Notes: generated by a model from the sequence alone, not told the origin. A DNA stretch of 64,000 bases from Brachynemurus nebulosus (GCA_035578155.1 JAPWDM010000003.1:24020916-24084915), one strand, 5' to 3'. Counted from the first letter of the stretch, positions 50,094 through 61,447 are shown. Numbers and translations are program-made.

Positions 50094-50982
50094 TATTCGT
50101 TAAATTATCTTACCGTATTACACTTGAGTTATATATTATTTCTGAATAAATTTGTGTTTTCTACAAGTCAAATTTCTTGCCTAAAAGCAATTTAACTCGA
50201 AAAACTGTCAACCCAAAAATGCTTCAGCTACACTGTCGCGTTTTTGTTAGTTGACAATTTTTCTCGTTAAATTGCTAGCCAACAAATTTTCATTAGACAA
50301 ACCCAAGTTTATTCGAAAAAATACAAACCTCTCGTGTAATAATAAGTAATTATTATTATAATGGTGGTAAAAGTGTTATTACTGTTCAAACAAATGACCG
50401 CTTAGATAGAAAAAAAAATGTATTATGATCATTCATAATTTTTTTTTGGAATTTTCCATCTAAGTGGTTCTTTGCTAATTCCAAAAAGGGTGAAACTTCT
50501 ACATATCTACCATTATCAGTATGAACTAATTTCACATATTCTTTGCAATCATTTTTTTTTTTAAGAAAATATTTATTTTTCTATGGGATTACGTATGCGT
50601 TTGGAAACTAGGTTTGTATATTTAGAGACTACATTTTTTTTTACTAGTTGGCGGATAATCGAGTGACGGTTAATCGAAGTTCTATTGTACTTAATTTATT
50701 TAAGTACTTATTAATAATTTAGGGATATAATACCTAACTAGGATTGCCACCTTTTTTTAAGGCAAAAAAAGTATTTTTCGGTTTTTTAGCAAAAATAAAA
50801 AGTACAGTTGGTAAAAAAAGTACGCATTAAATTTTTATATTACATATTTATTTTTCTATAAGTCTTCTTTAAAAACATTTAAGGCATTCTTACAGTCTAT
50901 ATCTAAATTAATACATATAAATATCTATCAATAATTAATGTTTTATTAAGTGACGCCTTGTTTCTTTTCTCACGCCATTTAA

Positions 50983-51263
50983 CCCTTAACCGGTAAGGTG
51001 ATATCTGTGAGTCGTATACAAATATATTCTTTCAGTTTTCTCCCTACCTGCTTGTTTTTGTTAACTGAACGTTTGTGTATTCTTTTATGGTTAAGGGCAA
51101 ATTTTACCATGCTGACGTAAGGGGAGTGTTTGATAGATGCGCATACATGTGGTCTCCAGTTTTGCCTATCTATGTTACCAGCCCGTGGTATGTTAATCTG
51201 TTGATGTCTCTCAGACGTCACTTTACCGTGAGTATTATAAAAATTCACCTTACCGGTTAAAGG
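50983..51263. mobile_element. piggyBac-type MITE inside the hAT element
   Basis: It is flanked by TTAA at 50979-50982 and 51264-51267. The ends CCCTTAACCGGTAAGGTGA and TCACCTTACCGGTTAAAGG are inverted repeats. The frames on both strands here (50979-51248, 51075-51260) have no known domain. Confidence 0.85.
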
Positions 51264-51592
51264 TTAATATTCATTATTGAAAATACTCTTTCTATGAATG
51301 CTGAAGTAGCAGGAATAGACAAAAGTTGACAAAAGATGGGCAATTATTGTATGCATCTGGAAAATTATCGCAGCGTTAATTTTTTTGCAGTAGTATCTTT
51401 AAATTGTGCACAATTAATTAATTTTGCAAGAAACATTAATTATGTCTGATTATGTGTACTTCTGAATACAAATCATATTATGTTAATACATACATGGCGC
51501 GCTAGGCATTTCAACTGTATGACACTAACGACATTTAAGCTGTTCAAACGGTTCAAACTATACTTGTACAACTAGATGCAACCACACGTTAA

Positions 51593-52022
51593 GGCCCGGC
51601 GCACATTGAGACGCAGTTAACGCAGGAAGGGCAGCACAGTTTCTGTGGCTCGTGTTGTAGAACGGGACAGCCGCGAATTGAAACGCAGAGCAGAGCAGAG
51701 CAGCACTGCGTCGCACGAGACCGATGTGGCACTCGTGAATGTGACACAGAAACTGCGCGATGCTGTGCAACATTGTAACACGTTCTCGAGTTTTAGTTGG
51801 TTTTATTTCGTCGAAATGAAAACAATTGAAGAAATTGAAGAAAAATAGTGCTTCTCTGCTCTACTCTGCTTTTAAATTCGTGCTATCTCGTTCTACAACA
51901 AGAGTCACGGAAACTGCGTTGTCCTTCCTGCGTTAACTGCGTCTCAATGTTCGCCCGACCACACGTGCTTTCCTGCTCTGCCTTGAGTTTACTGCGTGAC
52001 GTAGTTCAATGTGCGCCTGGCC
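51593..52022. mobile_element. Harbinger-type MITE inside the hAT element
   Basis: The ends GGCCCGGCGCACATTGAGAC and TTCAATGTGCGCCTGGCC are inverted repeats with TAA on each side (51590-51592, 52023-52025). It is unusually GC-rich for this window, with GCAGAGCAGAGCAGAGCAGC and mirrored TGCGTTAACTGCG blocks. The ORFs inside (51558-51773 and others) are artefacts of this composition. Confidence 0.75.
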
Positions 52023-52109
52023 TAAGCATCTAATTTGTTGTAAGTTTCGGCGCTAACTTTGAACATCAAATCAAGCGACAACAAAGTATCTAAACATTAT
52101 AATTTAAAA

Positions 52110-52168
52110 TAAGAGGTGAATGAATGAATGAAAAGATGAATGAATGAAGAGATGAATGAATGAAAATT
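52110..52168 (+). repeat. (GAAT)n-like microsatellite
   Basis: Degenerate GAATGAATGAATGAA units interspersed with GAGATGAATG, lying inside the hAT element. Confidence 0.85.
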
Positions 52169-52289
52169 TAACGTACATAAAAAAAGTATTTTAGCGTACT
52201 TTTATTCCTTTATAAAGTACAAAGTACGTTTGTCTAAAAAAAGTACAATACTTTTTAATAAAGTACGGGTGGCAACCCTATACCTAACA

Positions 52290-52955
52290 GTAATCAGTTA
52301 GGTGCGATAGTATCTAACAATAAGTTGGATCCAGCTTTCTCCTTTGCGTAAAGATAATATTACAGTTCTGTTAAAAGAACGCAGACTGAATAATCCGCAT
52401 ACGCTGGACACGAATTTTTCTAAAATGGTTCGTTTGCTTCGTCCAAATTTCTAAAGACGTTTTGATAAGCGAAACTACTCTGAGATTTTTATGCAAATTA
52501 CTTATTTAATTATGGATTATTTGAAAACTTTTGAAACTAATTTGCGTAAATGACTGATTATAAATAAGTACCTAATCATTTGAAATTTTGACTAGCAAAA
52601 AATTTATCCTTGACTTTAGATTTTTTATTTACGATTTTAAATTGCATATTTAATTTTCATATATGTATATAAAATATATACATCAATCGATTTATAATTA
52701 ATAATGATGACTGATAGTGATTAATTTTATCGGATAATAAATATTTAAAATATTCCATTAGAATTAGTTAATAAAACACGATCAAGTGTCAGTTTCGATT
52801 TTTAAACGTGAAGTAATTTTTTTGTAGGTTATTAACCATAACGATTCTATGAATTCATTATGACTTTTTTTGTTCATATTCTTATTTACTGACGTTTGTG
52901 GCTAAATGTATGAATAAAGCAATTGTAATTAAAATAAAAATAAAAAAAATTAGAT
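52290..52955. other. AT-rich stretch, no gene recognised
   Basis: Nothing recognisable between the hAT element and the next MITE. Confidence 0.35.
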
Positions 52956-52962
52956 TACTATA

Positions 52963-53192
52963 GGGTAAAAGCCCCCTTTGTGGAACGGTATCTAATACTG
53001 GAACAGTTTTGACATTTACTTATTTATTTCTTTAATTAAGTAAGGAAACTTTAAATGCGGGGTGAATTTAAATTGAAAAACAATCATTCTATTAATAATA
53101 ATTTTTGTTATCAGACGTTTCTTTCAGAAATAACTTCATTAATATGTAAATGTTCATAATTAGATACCGTTCCACAAAGGGGGCTTTTACCC
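52963..53192. mobile_element. TA-flanked MITE with long TIRs
   Basis: GGGTAAAAGCCCCCTTTGTG at the left is an exact inverted copy of CACAAAGGGGGCTTTTACCC at the right. The match continues through GAACGGTATCTAAT. TA is on both sides. Confidence 0.85.
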
Positions 53193-53446
53193 TAATTGTA
53201 ATAGAAGTGTGTGTACATACTACTTCGAATTACCGCATTATACTCTGCACCTATTTTTACTTGATTTAAAATACGGTTATTAGGTAAATCTTCAAAGATT
53301 TTCCAAGATTTTGGTACCCTTCCCAGGATAAGAATTAACGTGCATATTGCATATAATATCAAGGGGTAGCAAAAATGTAGAATAAATTGAGCAAAAAATT
53401 GGGAATAAATTTATTACAAGCAAACTGAATTAGATCACATATAAAC

Positions 53447-53510
53447 AGGGCCGTGGAGAAAAATGTCGAGCCCCAGTAATAAAGCACATCTTTTAAAAAT
53501 TTCGTTTAAT
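53447..53510 (+). repeat. 5' fragment of the 5877 hAT MITE family
   Basis: CAGGGCCGTGGAGAAAAATG, then GAGCCCCAGTAATAAAGCAC and ATCTTTTAAAAATTTCG follow the order at 5877-5940. No right end was found. Confidence 0.6.
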
Positions 53511-53514
53511 TCAA

Positions 53515-54355
53515 GTTCTATAATTAATATTATATACACATAAACTTGAGTACACATGCATTTATATTATAAATGTAAAATGGATTCAAATTTCCATTTT
53601 AAATACAGAATGGAAAATGGTTTGACCGAACTTATTTAAAATAGAAAATGCAAAATGCCATTTTGTATTTTAAATACATATTTAAAATAAAATCATTTTA
53701 AATAGTTCCAAGCCCTGCATACCATGTTATTCTAAGGGGTTCCGAATAAATAAATTTTGGAACTCCTTATAATATCGTCATGTTTGTACAATAGTCACGC
53801 CCCGATAATTTCTCTATTAGTATTTCTTTATAAGAATAGAATTAAATATCATATCTATAAGAATATAATAGTTGATCAAAATTTGTGTAAGCCTGAATCG
53901 TTCGTTGCAGATTTTTTTTAAATAGTCATTACAGTTCAACCTAAAATATTTTAATGGTAATTTTTACTAACAATAAGTATTTCACTGAATTTTTTAATAA
54001 AAAAAAAAAAATTATCTCAAAAGAAGACTTTTTCACAATATTACAGATATCTTGATCTGTAATGGGTTAACACATGTATTATTATTTACAAGTAAATAAA
54101 CGGGCAACTGGTTTTAATAAAAGGTTTTTTTTTAATATTTTGATACTGAAAATAAAAATATTATATTCGTTTGTTTTTTGGCCTTCATGTTTATTAACCG
54201 ACGACCTAAAGTAGGTTGAAAGTTTTAACCAAAGGAGGCAAGAAAGACCTTTCTGTTCGATATTTTTGAGATTTCATTTCCAACTACTTATTTTTCTCAC
54301 CTCAACGAAATGCCAATAGGACTTAAAAATCCTCTAGAGGAAGACCAACTCTATC
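53515..54355. other. AT-rich stretch, no gene recognised
   Basis: Nothing with a recognisable domain or structure was seen. Confidence 0.35.
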
Positions 54356-54364
54356 AAGTTAGTC

Positions 54365-54549
54365 CAGTAATTCTGAAAGTGGGGGTCACGAATCTATTTA
54401 AGGGGATCGTAGAAACAATTACATAATTACAGATTACATATTACCTCCCCATTTTCTACACATTTTCTTCCCATTTATACATATTTCGGGGTCTTTTGAA
54501 ATTTTTAAGTGCAAAGGCGGTCGCGAACCAAAACGTTTGAGAACCACTG
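54365..54549. mobile_element. hAT-type MITE (CAGTGGTTCTCAAACG end)
   Basis: The right end inverted reads CAGTGGTTCTCAAACGTTTT, a classic hAT terminus; the left end CAGTAATTCTGAAAGTGG is diverged. Flanking octamers AGTTAGTC and AGTTAAGC agree at 6 of 8 positions. Confidence 0.7.
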
Positions 54550-54715
54550 AGTTAAGCTAAAAAAATTAGATACGCATTAAATTAGGATTTCGTAGCTTAG
54601 TAATTCTAATATTTTTTGTTTTTATTTACTGTTAAAATTAGCCTTTAATTTAATGATATGACTACTTGAACTTCTTACTTTTTATATGAATTAAAAATAT
54701 CAATAACAGTTATTT

Positions 54716-55050
54716 AAAAGAAAAATACCCCTGTCGCAGCATCTTGCATAACATAGTGAATTTCTGTTTATAAAAATTAGTTTTTCTCGGTAACCAGTTG
54801 ACATAGAATGATGGCTTAGAAACCTTTTTTATCTGATTTTTTCTCCTTTTTCTAATGGTGTAAAAAAATGTTGCAAAAATTTTGGCGAAAAACTAATTTT
54901 TTTCACGAAAAATGTCAAAAAACCATGTTTCCGGCATCGGGTGTGTCTGGCTAACGAACTTGTCCAACGGTTTGGGACTTCCAACATTTTCACCAAATTT
55001 CGTAAAAATAGGACATTTCGTTCGAGAGTTATCGTGCGAAAACACACACA
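54716..55050 (+). repeat. Family W copy ending at a microsatellite
   Basis: It starts AATACCCCTGTCGCAGCATC, contains AACATAGTGAATTTC, AAACCATGTTTCCGGCATCG and CCAAATTTCGTAAAAATAGG, and runs into ACACACACTCACATC. Non-LTR element tails often end in short repeats like this. The start recurs alone at 61448-61495. Confidence 0.55.
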
Positions 55051-55055
55051 CTCAC

Positions 55056-55213
<158 letters not shown>

Positions 55214-55280
55214 CCTAGTATTAAAATCTACTAAATGCACTTTTATAAGATCCGACACAAAGTGGTCAAGTGTCTGTAGA

Positions 55281-55459
55281 CAGAGGCGTAGCGACGGGGG
55301 TTCAAGGGGGTCTATCATGCACCGGGCGCGACTTGCAGAGGGGCGCCAAATGGGTACCAAAGAGGTGCAAAATATTAACTATACGTGTTTTTTTGGAGGA
55401 ATGGGGGGCGCCAATAAAGTGTCGTGCCCCGGGCGCCAGTTATGTTCACTACGCCACTG
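55281..55459. mobile_element. hAT MITE, perfect 8-bp duplication, inside family Z
   Basis: It starts CAGAGGCGTAGCGACG and ends TTCACTACGCCACTG. TCTGTAGA is repeated exactly at 55273-55280 and 55460-55467. It is GC-rich, with GGGCGCC blocks. It interrupts a family Z copy (55235-55515); the copy at 57680-57868 shows the uninterrupted site. Confidence 0.92.
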
Positions 55460-55519
55460 TCTGTAGACCATTTAATGTGATGATAAACATGGCGAAATTA
55501 AAAGAATTTCGTTGACATA

Positions 55520-56490
55520 CTACAAAATGCAAAATGCTAATTAGACAAACAAATTCAGAAGATTAATTGATTAATTTTTTTAGGTAATTTTACTCTATCT
55601 GGAGTTACTTTATTCATTCATCATACTTGATTTAGTATTAAAAAAATGCCAAGTTGTAATGTAAAATTTCTATTACTTTTAAAAATTCTGATGTTTGTAT
55701 TCCGATTCCACACGAAAAATATGTTTGGAACTTGATAGTTTATTTTGATTTCAACTCTTTTTTAGGCCAGCATGATAAAATAGAACTTGCCCTTTTTGAA
55801 TATTTAATTTTTGGGAGTGCAAAAAATTTTCTTGCGTTTCTTCCTAAATAATTTCTGAAAAATATGTATCTGTATTTTGACATTTTAAGTAAATATTTAA
55901 ACATTTAATACGAAATAAATGTTAAATAAATGTTGTAAGAATAACTAGTGAAAATTAAAAGCAAGTAATTGACAAAATATTCCATAGAATAATTTGGTAA
56001 TAAATTTTATAACCTTGTTTTCAAGTCGCTTGTAAGATTTTATCTTGGAATAAAACACTATAATTGTTTTATATTAACATTATTAAATACGAAAAGGAAA
56101 TTAAATTTCTTTTATTTGATCAGTTTATGGACTTTATTTTAATTATTTTAGTGGTTATATATAGTATACTTATATGGTAAAATCTATAAATTGATTAATT
56201 TATGTTATATGATAATTATGAAAAATCCTCATAAAAATGAATATACATATTTGAAAATTAGATTTTCTGGATCAATATTTACATATAATTAAAATTATCC
56301 CTTACGCCATTACATGTAGTGTAAAATATAGTCAAGATCAAACAACGGTTAAGAAATAACATTTTATTAACATTGAAAACGTTTACGGTGACTTATTTCA
56401 AATTTCAAATGTCGATTGTAGCCATATTGTTAGAGCAGTCCCACTATTGTTAGAAACTTAAATTTTGGTTAACGTTTAATAAAACGTCAA
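55520..56490. other. AT-rich stretch, no gene recognised
   Basis: No domain, RNA gene or TIR pair was seen. Confidence 0.35.
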
Positions 56491-56496
56491 CTATCA

Positions 56497-56690
56497 GGCA
56501 GTGGCGGCGGTAAGCAATGAGAGGCCCTCCCGCGAGAATCGTTTTTGGGGCCCCTTTGGACGACTTGAAACCGGCGATCTTTTTTTCTTTATTTTTTTGC
56601 TCGTCAGTTGTAAAAATGCCGCCTTTAAAATTTGCCGCCCCGGGCAAATGCCCGAGTTGCCCCCTGGCCCTGCACAGTGATGAGTGCGAG
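56497..56690. repeat. GC-rich hAT-MITE-like relic
   Basis: It starts CAGTGGCGGCGG and includes GCCGCCCCGGGCAAATGCCC and GGCCCTG near the right side, as in the hAT MITEs above. No duplication was found. The 70- and 100-aa frames on the two strands are artefacts. Confidence 0.45.
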
Positions 56691-56810
56691 AACGAGACTG
56701 TGTTTACTGTTGTACTAGAGACTGGCTGACAAGTGGCAACATACACGCGCACAGATAGAAGCTGTCTGTTAAGGTCACTCGCTCACAATCACACCGCAGC
56801 GTATAGAGAA

Positions 56811-56958
56811 GGAAAGAAAACTATCGATAGTCTACGCTATCGATAGTAGCCGATGGTTTTTAGTAAACCATCGATAAAATATCGATAGTACTGTCGATAG
56901 TCCCTCGACGGTTAAAAATCATCGAGTTTCGATAGTGCTATCGATAGTTTTCCTTTCC
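56811..56958. mobile_element. Small TIR element rich in ATCGATAG
   Basis: GGAAAGAAAACTATCGATAG at the left is an inverted copy (one base inserted) of the right end. About seven ATCGATA or TCGATAG motifs lie within 148 bases. TATCGATA is the core of the DRE/DREF site of insect promoters, but here it may simply be the element's subterminal repeat. Confidence 0.6.
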
Positions 56959-57103
56959 TACCGCGCGCAGAGAAGAACAGTGACTCAAAAATTAGAAACA
57001 ATTATTGAAACAAATGACAAATACATTTGTTTTGTTTCCGTCTTCTCTATTCAAAAAACCATTTGAATGTTTAAAAAAATCATAGGAATTAATAAGTTTA
57101 CCA

Positions 57104-57185
57104 CTGCCGGCCGCCGGCTTCTAAGCCGCCGGGGGCCCTCCGCGCCGCGGAACCTGCGGGCCCGTTATCGGGTCCACGGGACCGT
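57104..57185. repeat. GC-rich island, probable MITE fragment
   Basis: CTGCCGGCCGCCGGCTTC, GCCGCCGGGGGCCC and CGCGCCGCGG make this the most GC-rich patch nearby, with partial self-complementarity. There is no second end. Confidence 0.35.
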
Positions 57186-57679
57186 ATTTTTTATTTTTTA
57201 TTATTGAAAATCACTCGTGTAGAAATATAGCATTACCTTCAAAATAATAATAAAAAGCGAAATAAATTAACCGATGCCTGATCTTTATAAGATTCCATTA
57301 TGTTTTAAAGCTAAATCAACCATTTGGAAAGATTAATTCTTAATAATTTTATTTACAAACACTTGACCTCAACAAACATTTTCAATATTAGTCAGATTTC
57401 TACTGAAAATTGATAACTGTAATTTGTGAAATATTTATTTTTCATTTTAAGGACAAAATTTATGTAGGTACATGTAATATAATCCATCACTAAAAAAATT
57501 ATTTAACTAAAAAGTGCTAAAAGATAACAAGGCTAAATGCACATAATTATCTTCCATCAAAATTTAAAGTCAGAAAAAATGAATTATTTCTGTTGCTGTT
57601 ATTTTTTTTTGAGTGTATATTCCCAGTATTTTAATTAGCAAACAGGAATGAAAAAATTCGACAAGTGCGTGTTAGATAA

Positions 57680-57868
57680 GTCAGGATTTTGTAGTTCAGT
57701 AGCTAGAGTTTTCCACAATTCTCGGGATAAAATATTTATTGTCCCTTAAATTTCGTAAGATTCGATCCAGACTATTACAAAGTGGTCAAGTGCGGGTAGA
57801 CTATTTAATCCGATGATAAAAATGACGAATTCATAAGGATTTTCTTGTTAGAACTACGAAATCCTCTT
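57680..57868 (+). repeat. Dispersed repeat family Z, copy 2 (uninterrupted)
   Basis: It starts TCAGGATTTTGTAGTTCAGT and ends TAGAACTACGAAATCCTC. It contains CAAAGTGGTCAAGTGCGGGT, the site that in the 55 kb copy holds the hAT MITE. Confidence 0.65.
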
Positions 57869-57869
57869 A

Positions 57870-58205
57870 CTGACAGGCATAATCGCAGTCAATATCACCG
57901 ATACAGTATGACAATTGGGACCCGTCTTGTCCGAGTTCTTCATGAATTAAATGGCTAAGCAAAAGAAAATATTACTTCTTTGCAGGGTTTAATTTCTAAA
58001 ACTTTAAGTGGGGGAACACATACCCAGGTTTTTATTTCGTTCGAAGGTGTGGGTGTGGGAATGCCGTTCGAGGTAGTAGAAAACCGTTACCGTCGAAATT
58101 AAGTCCTGCTTCTTTGACCAATTTTATGGTAATTCTAACAATAAGTAAAGACCAAAGATTGATTATTATGTGTTATTTTGGTTTCATTAATACCCTAACT
58201 AATAA
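57870..58205. other. No gene recognised
   Basis: Somewhat less AT-rich, but no frame or structure could be interpreted. Confidence 0.3.
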
Positions 58206-58298
58206 AAAATATATCGGGCGTACTCTTTCTCAACCTCGTATATCAAAAACTGCATGTTTTAGGACACACAAAAAACATTAAATATTGTATTTATATAT

Positions 58299-58972
58299 AC
58301 CAATACCTCGCTTTGCGTCGCTTCGGTTTGCGTTTTTTCGACGTTGCGTCGCTGCGTGAAAATTAGTACTAATTTTCACTGTGCGTCGTTAGATTTTCGA
58401 AATTGCGTTGTTTTGGGTTCGAGTCTGTAATTTTTTTTTGAAATTTTTTGGTACGACTTTGTTGTAATATGGTGGATATGTATCTATTGATGTTGTAATA
58501 ATGATTGATAATAGATGGCAACTACTTTGAACATGGAAATGTTAAATTAAGTTAAATAGACGAAATCCATACTGCCGGATTATATGGTGGTTATCACATG
58601 CTAAATGTAGTTTTAAAGTTTGAAACAAACTGATATACAAATATCAAATATGGAACGTATTACGTGTGATGTATGTTGAATCAGTTTCTGTATCGCGTGT
58701 ACGACGTGCATTGAAATTTTTTGAATTTGTTTTTTTTTTTTTTTTTTGTATGTACCTACCTATGTAATAAAATTTTATATTATTTTTGTTTTTTAAATGT
58801 TTACTTTGTTCAATTTTCTTTTTAAAAAGTAGTATTTTCGTAACCCTGAAACCTATCTTCGATCTTTACATGGTTTGCTATAGAAAATCATAATTCACTT
58901 TGCGTCGTTTCAATTTGCGTCGTGTTTTTTTTTTTTTTGGAACGTAACCACGACGCAAATTGAGGTATTGGT
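58299..58972. mobile_element. TIR element with TTTGCGTCG subterminal motifs
   Basis: ACCAATACCTCGCTTTGCGTCG-like left and CGACGCAAATTGAGGTATTGG right ends are inverted. TGCGTCG occurs about six times near the ends, a strong CpG motif in an AT-rich setting. No transposase was seen. Confidence 0.6.
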
Positions 58973-59005
58973 GTACATATATACGTCTGCACTGATCTAT
59001 ATATA

Positions 59006-59146
59006 CACTGGTTTCTCGTTGTAAGCAACATCAAAATTGAAATAGAATCATATGCCTTACTCTTTTTAAGTATATGTGAATTTTATTATCTAATAAGAGT
59101 AAGATACATAATTCTATTTCAAGTTGCTTGTAACGAGAAATCAGTG
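59006..59146. mobile_element. Palindromic TA-flanked MITE
   Basis: CACTGGTTTCTCGTTGTAAG at the left and CTTGTAACGAGAAATCAGTG at the right are imperfect inverted repeats; the arms extend through GAAATAGAAT and CTTACTCTT. TA lies on both sides. Confidence 0.75.
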
Positions 59147-59356
59147 TATTTGTATATGTAGGTAGCCAACATCAAAGGGTGTAATTAGCATAAATCTTAA
59201 GTTCATAATGATGAAAACACAGATTTAAATACGTTTTTTTTACGTGTCCAAAAACTGGGATTTTTCAGATACGAGGTTGAGAAAGAGTACACGCGATATA
59301 TTCATATAGGTACCTATTTTATGATTCCGTTGTAGTGACTGATAATAATGTATGTA

Positions 59357-60279
59357 CAGTAGAACCTGTTTAAGTTGGACACCCGCGGTGCAATCAAAAA
59401 CTGTCCAACATAAACAGGTGTCCAACATATGCAAAATACCAAAATCATCTACGCTTAGTAATTTTAAGGTTAACACTAATTTAGAATATAATGCAAAATT
59501 AATTATTTTTAAAGTAATACATATACACACATCTACGTATCAATATTTTTTGAAATAAACTATCGAATAACAATCGTAATACATACATATTATAGATATT
59601 TAAACATTATCTTTCGTAAAAAATCACTTATCTTAGTTTGTTTGGATACAATTTTTAGGAAAATTTTGCTTTCTAATTTGCTTTGAATTTTGATCAAATC
59701 TTCTAGGAGTTCGCATGGGTTTTCAGTTAAATACTTAATGGCGGTATTTATACCGTTCAAAGCTTCTTCAGGGGTTGTTGGTTTCTCCGCTACTTTCTCG
59801 CACTCGTCACTAAATTCTTCGATTTCTTGTTCCTCGTCTAGTTGTAAAACATGTTGAAGAACGTCTTGATGTGTATTGAAGACATGATCGTGTACCTCCA
59901 AGGCATCGGCGGTGATCATTTCTTCAGCAGTCTGTAACTGATTTTGAAACTCTGGAGGTAATAATTAAATTGCATCGCGAAGTTCTGAATCAGGGTCTTC
60001 ATTATGATCCCCTTCATTTGCTTTTGGAATACTAAAACCAGCTCACACGTGTTTCGGTCACGTGTAAAATACATGAATGTCCAACGTAAACAGGTCAAAA
60101 TATCAAAAATCATTTTAAAAAACTGTCCAAATTAGACAGGTTTCCAACATATAGAGGTGTCCAACTTATAAGTATTAATATGCATTTAAAACAATGTAAT
60201 TTCGCCAGGCCAATTGAAAAGTGTCCAACTTGAGCAGGTGTCCAGTATACACAGGTGTCCAACTTGGCAGGTTTCACTG
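59357..60279 (-). mobile_element. Tigger-like element with transposase remnant
   Basis: The ends CAGTAGAACCTGTTTAAG and CCTGCCAAG...-type CAGTGAAACCTG (inverted at 60279) are flanked by TA. GTGTCCAACTT-type motifs occur about ten times near both ends as subterminal repeats. The 923-base length is far below an autonomous Tigger, so it is internally deleted. Confidence 0.75.
59590..60113 (-). pseudogene. C-terminal remnant of a Tigger/pogo transposase
   Basis: Two frames (60113-59916 and 59919-59590) on the minus strand lie inside the Tigger-like element. The second carries an acidic stretch (QLDEEQEIEEFSDECEK) followed by EEALNGINTAIKYLTEN, resembling the acidic tail with a terminal helical segment after the DDE domain of jerky/Tigger-type transposases. 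No DDE catalytic residues remain. The family call leans on the surrounding TIRs. Confidence 0.45.
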
Positions 60280-60289
60280 TATTTATATA

Positions 60290-60865
60290 ATTTCAGATTA
60301 CCTATATAATTGTAAAAACAATCATTAATATAACTCATACTATATATTTTTGTATTTGTTTCCTTAAATGACCTTAAAAGTAATAATAAAAATAAATTAT
60401 CTTAAAATAATTCGAATTATAATACAAATGTGCAAAGATTATTTTTATATTTCTTTTTTTTATAATTTTGATAATATTTGCAGAAGATATATCTAGTTTA
60501 CTTTAGATAAATTATAAAAAGCCAATATGAAAACAGACGTACTCAGATGGATCTGAAAATCTCCACACAGCTGATTGATAGTTAGCGTACCCGTAACAAT
60601 TAAACCTACTAAACAGTTTAATTGGGTCGAAAATCTTGAAATCGTGAGGCTCATCGATTTCGACTAAACAGTTTAGTGGGTTTAGTCGATATAATAACCG
60701 AACTTAGGTGTTAGGTGTTAGCGCTAGGCCCGTGATTAAAATCGATATTTTTCGTTTCTTATTGACAACTATATTGTTTGTTTTCTTGAGCAATTTGAGA
60801 AAATGCAATCAAGTGATATTTTCTAGGAATTACCGATGAATTAATGTCATATGTTGTTGTATAAT
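60290..60865. other. AT-rich stretch, no gene recognised
   Basis: ACTAAACAGTTTA occurs twice (about 60608 and 60664). Nothing else stands out. Confidence 0.35.
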
Positions 60866-60871
60866 ATATTA

Positions 60872-61250
60872 CAGTCGACTCTCGTTAATTCGAAACTCGA
60901 GGGAATCTTAAAATATTACGAATTATAGAGAGGTTCGAATTATCGTAGGTAACAATTTTAATTTTTTAAGCATTTGCGATGAATGAACTTGAATTTTTCT
61001 CAAAATGTACTTACAATCTGTCTGTCTCTTTTTCTCTGCAATTTTGAATTGTCGCGTGTTTGACGCCGATGAGTTCGAATTAACGCGTGGTTTTGTTACC
61101 TAGCAATGATTTTTTCGTTCGAATTACCAAGTGTATAAAAATCTATTGTTTTAGTTCGAAATATAAAGAGATTTTGAAGGGAACTCGTGATACCTTTGAA
61201 TTATAGAGAGTTTCGAATTATCGAAGGTTTGAATTAACGAGAGTCTACTG
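60872..61250. mobile_element. pogo/Tigger-type MITE, copy 2
   Basis: Same ends and interior as 1010-1389 with about 5% differences, TA on both sides (60870-60871, 61251-61252). Confidence 0.88.
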
Positions 61251-61447
61251 TATATTAAAAATATAAAAATTGGAAAAATAATGAAATTACCAAAGCGCAA
61301 CGGCAAGGAAATAAAAAAAGCTTTCGTAAATTTGTCATTGTACATTGATATTGCCATAATAAAATAATTACTATTACTACTTGAGTAATTCCCAGAGAAA
61401 ATGATATATAAAGTTTCAAGTAATTACTGCATGTATAATAAAATAAA

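Larger units (their letters stand above)
47145..50230 (+). repeat. Family X copy C, interrupted by two insertions
   Basis: Pieces of family X lie at 47145-47351, 47846-47865 and 50094-50230. Joined in that order they follow copy B (12300-12640). The breaks define insertion 1 (about 47352-47845) and insertion 2 (about 47865-50093). Confidence 0.7.
47006..50687. mobile_element. Tigger/pogo-type element, outer shell of a nest
   Basis: The left end CAGTAAAACTTCGACTAACG and right end (inverted) CAATAGAACTTCGATTAACC match the Tigger TIR style. Both are flanked by TA (47004-47005, 50688-50689). Most of the interior is later insertions: family X, then the two elements inside it. No Tigger transposase frame was seen. 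Confidence 0.65.
50739..52280. mobile_element. Non-autonomous hAT element, perfect 8-bp duplication
   Basis: The ends TAGGATTGCCACC and GGTGGCAACCCTA are inverted repeats. TACCTAAC is repeated exactly at 50731-50738 and 52281-52288. Subterminal AAAAAAGTAC-type motifs recur at both ends. No transposase frame is present. Two younger MITEs sit inside it. Confidence 0.9.
58209..59301. mobile_element. TIR element enclosing two smaller elements
   Basis: ATATATCGGGCGTACTCTTT at the left is a near-exact inverted copy of AAAGAGTACACGCGATATAT at the right. The similarity continues about 70 bases (CTCAACCTCGTAT, TTTTAGGACAC). Inside are elements at 58299-58972 and 59006-59146. Confidence 0.6.

Noticed and set aside
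56450..56752. 100-aa minus-strand ORF
   Set aside because: It spans a GC-rich MITE relic; open frames there follow from low stop-codon density in GC-rich DNA.
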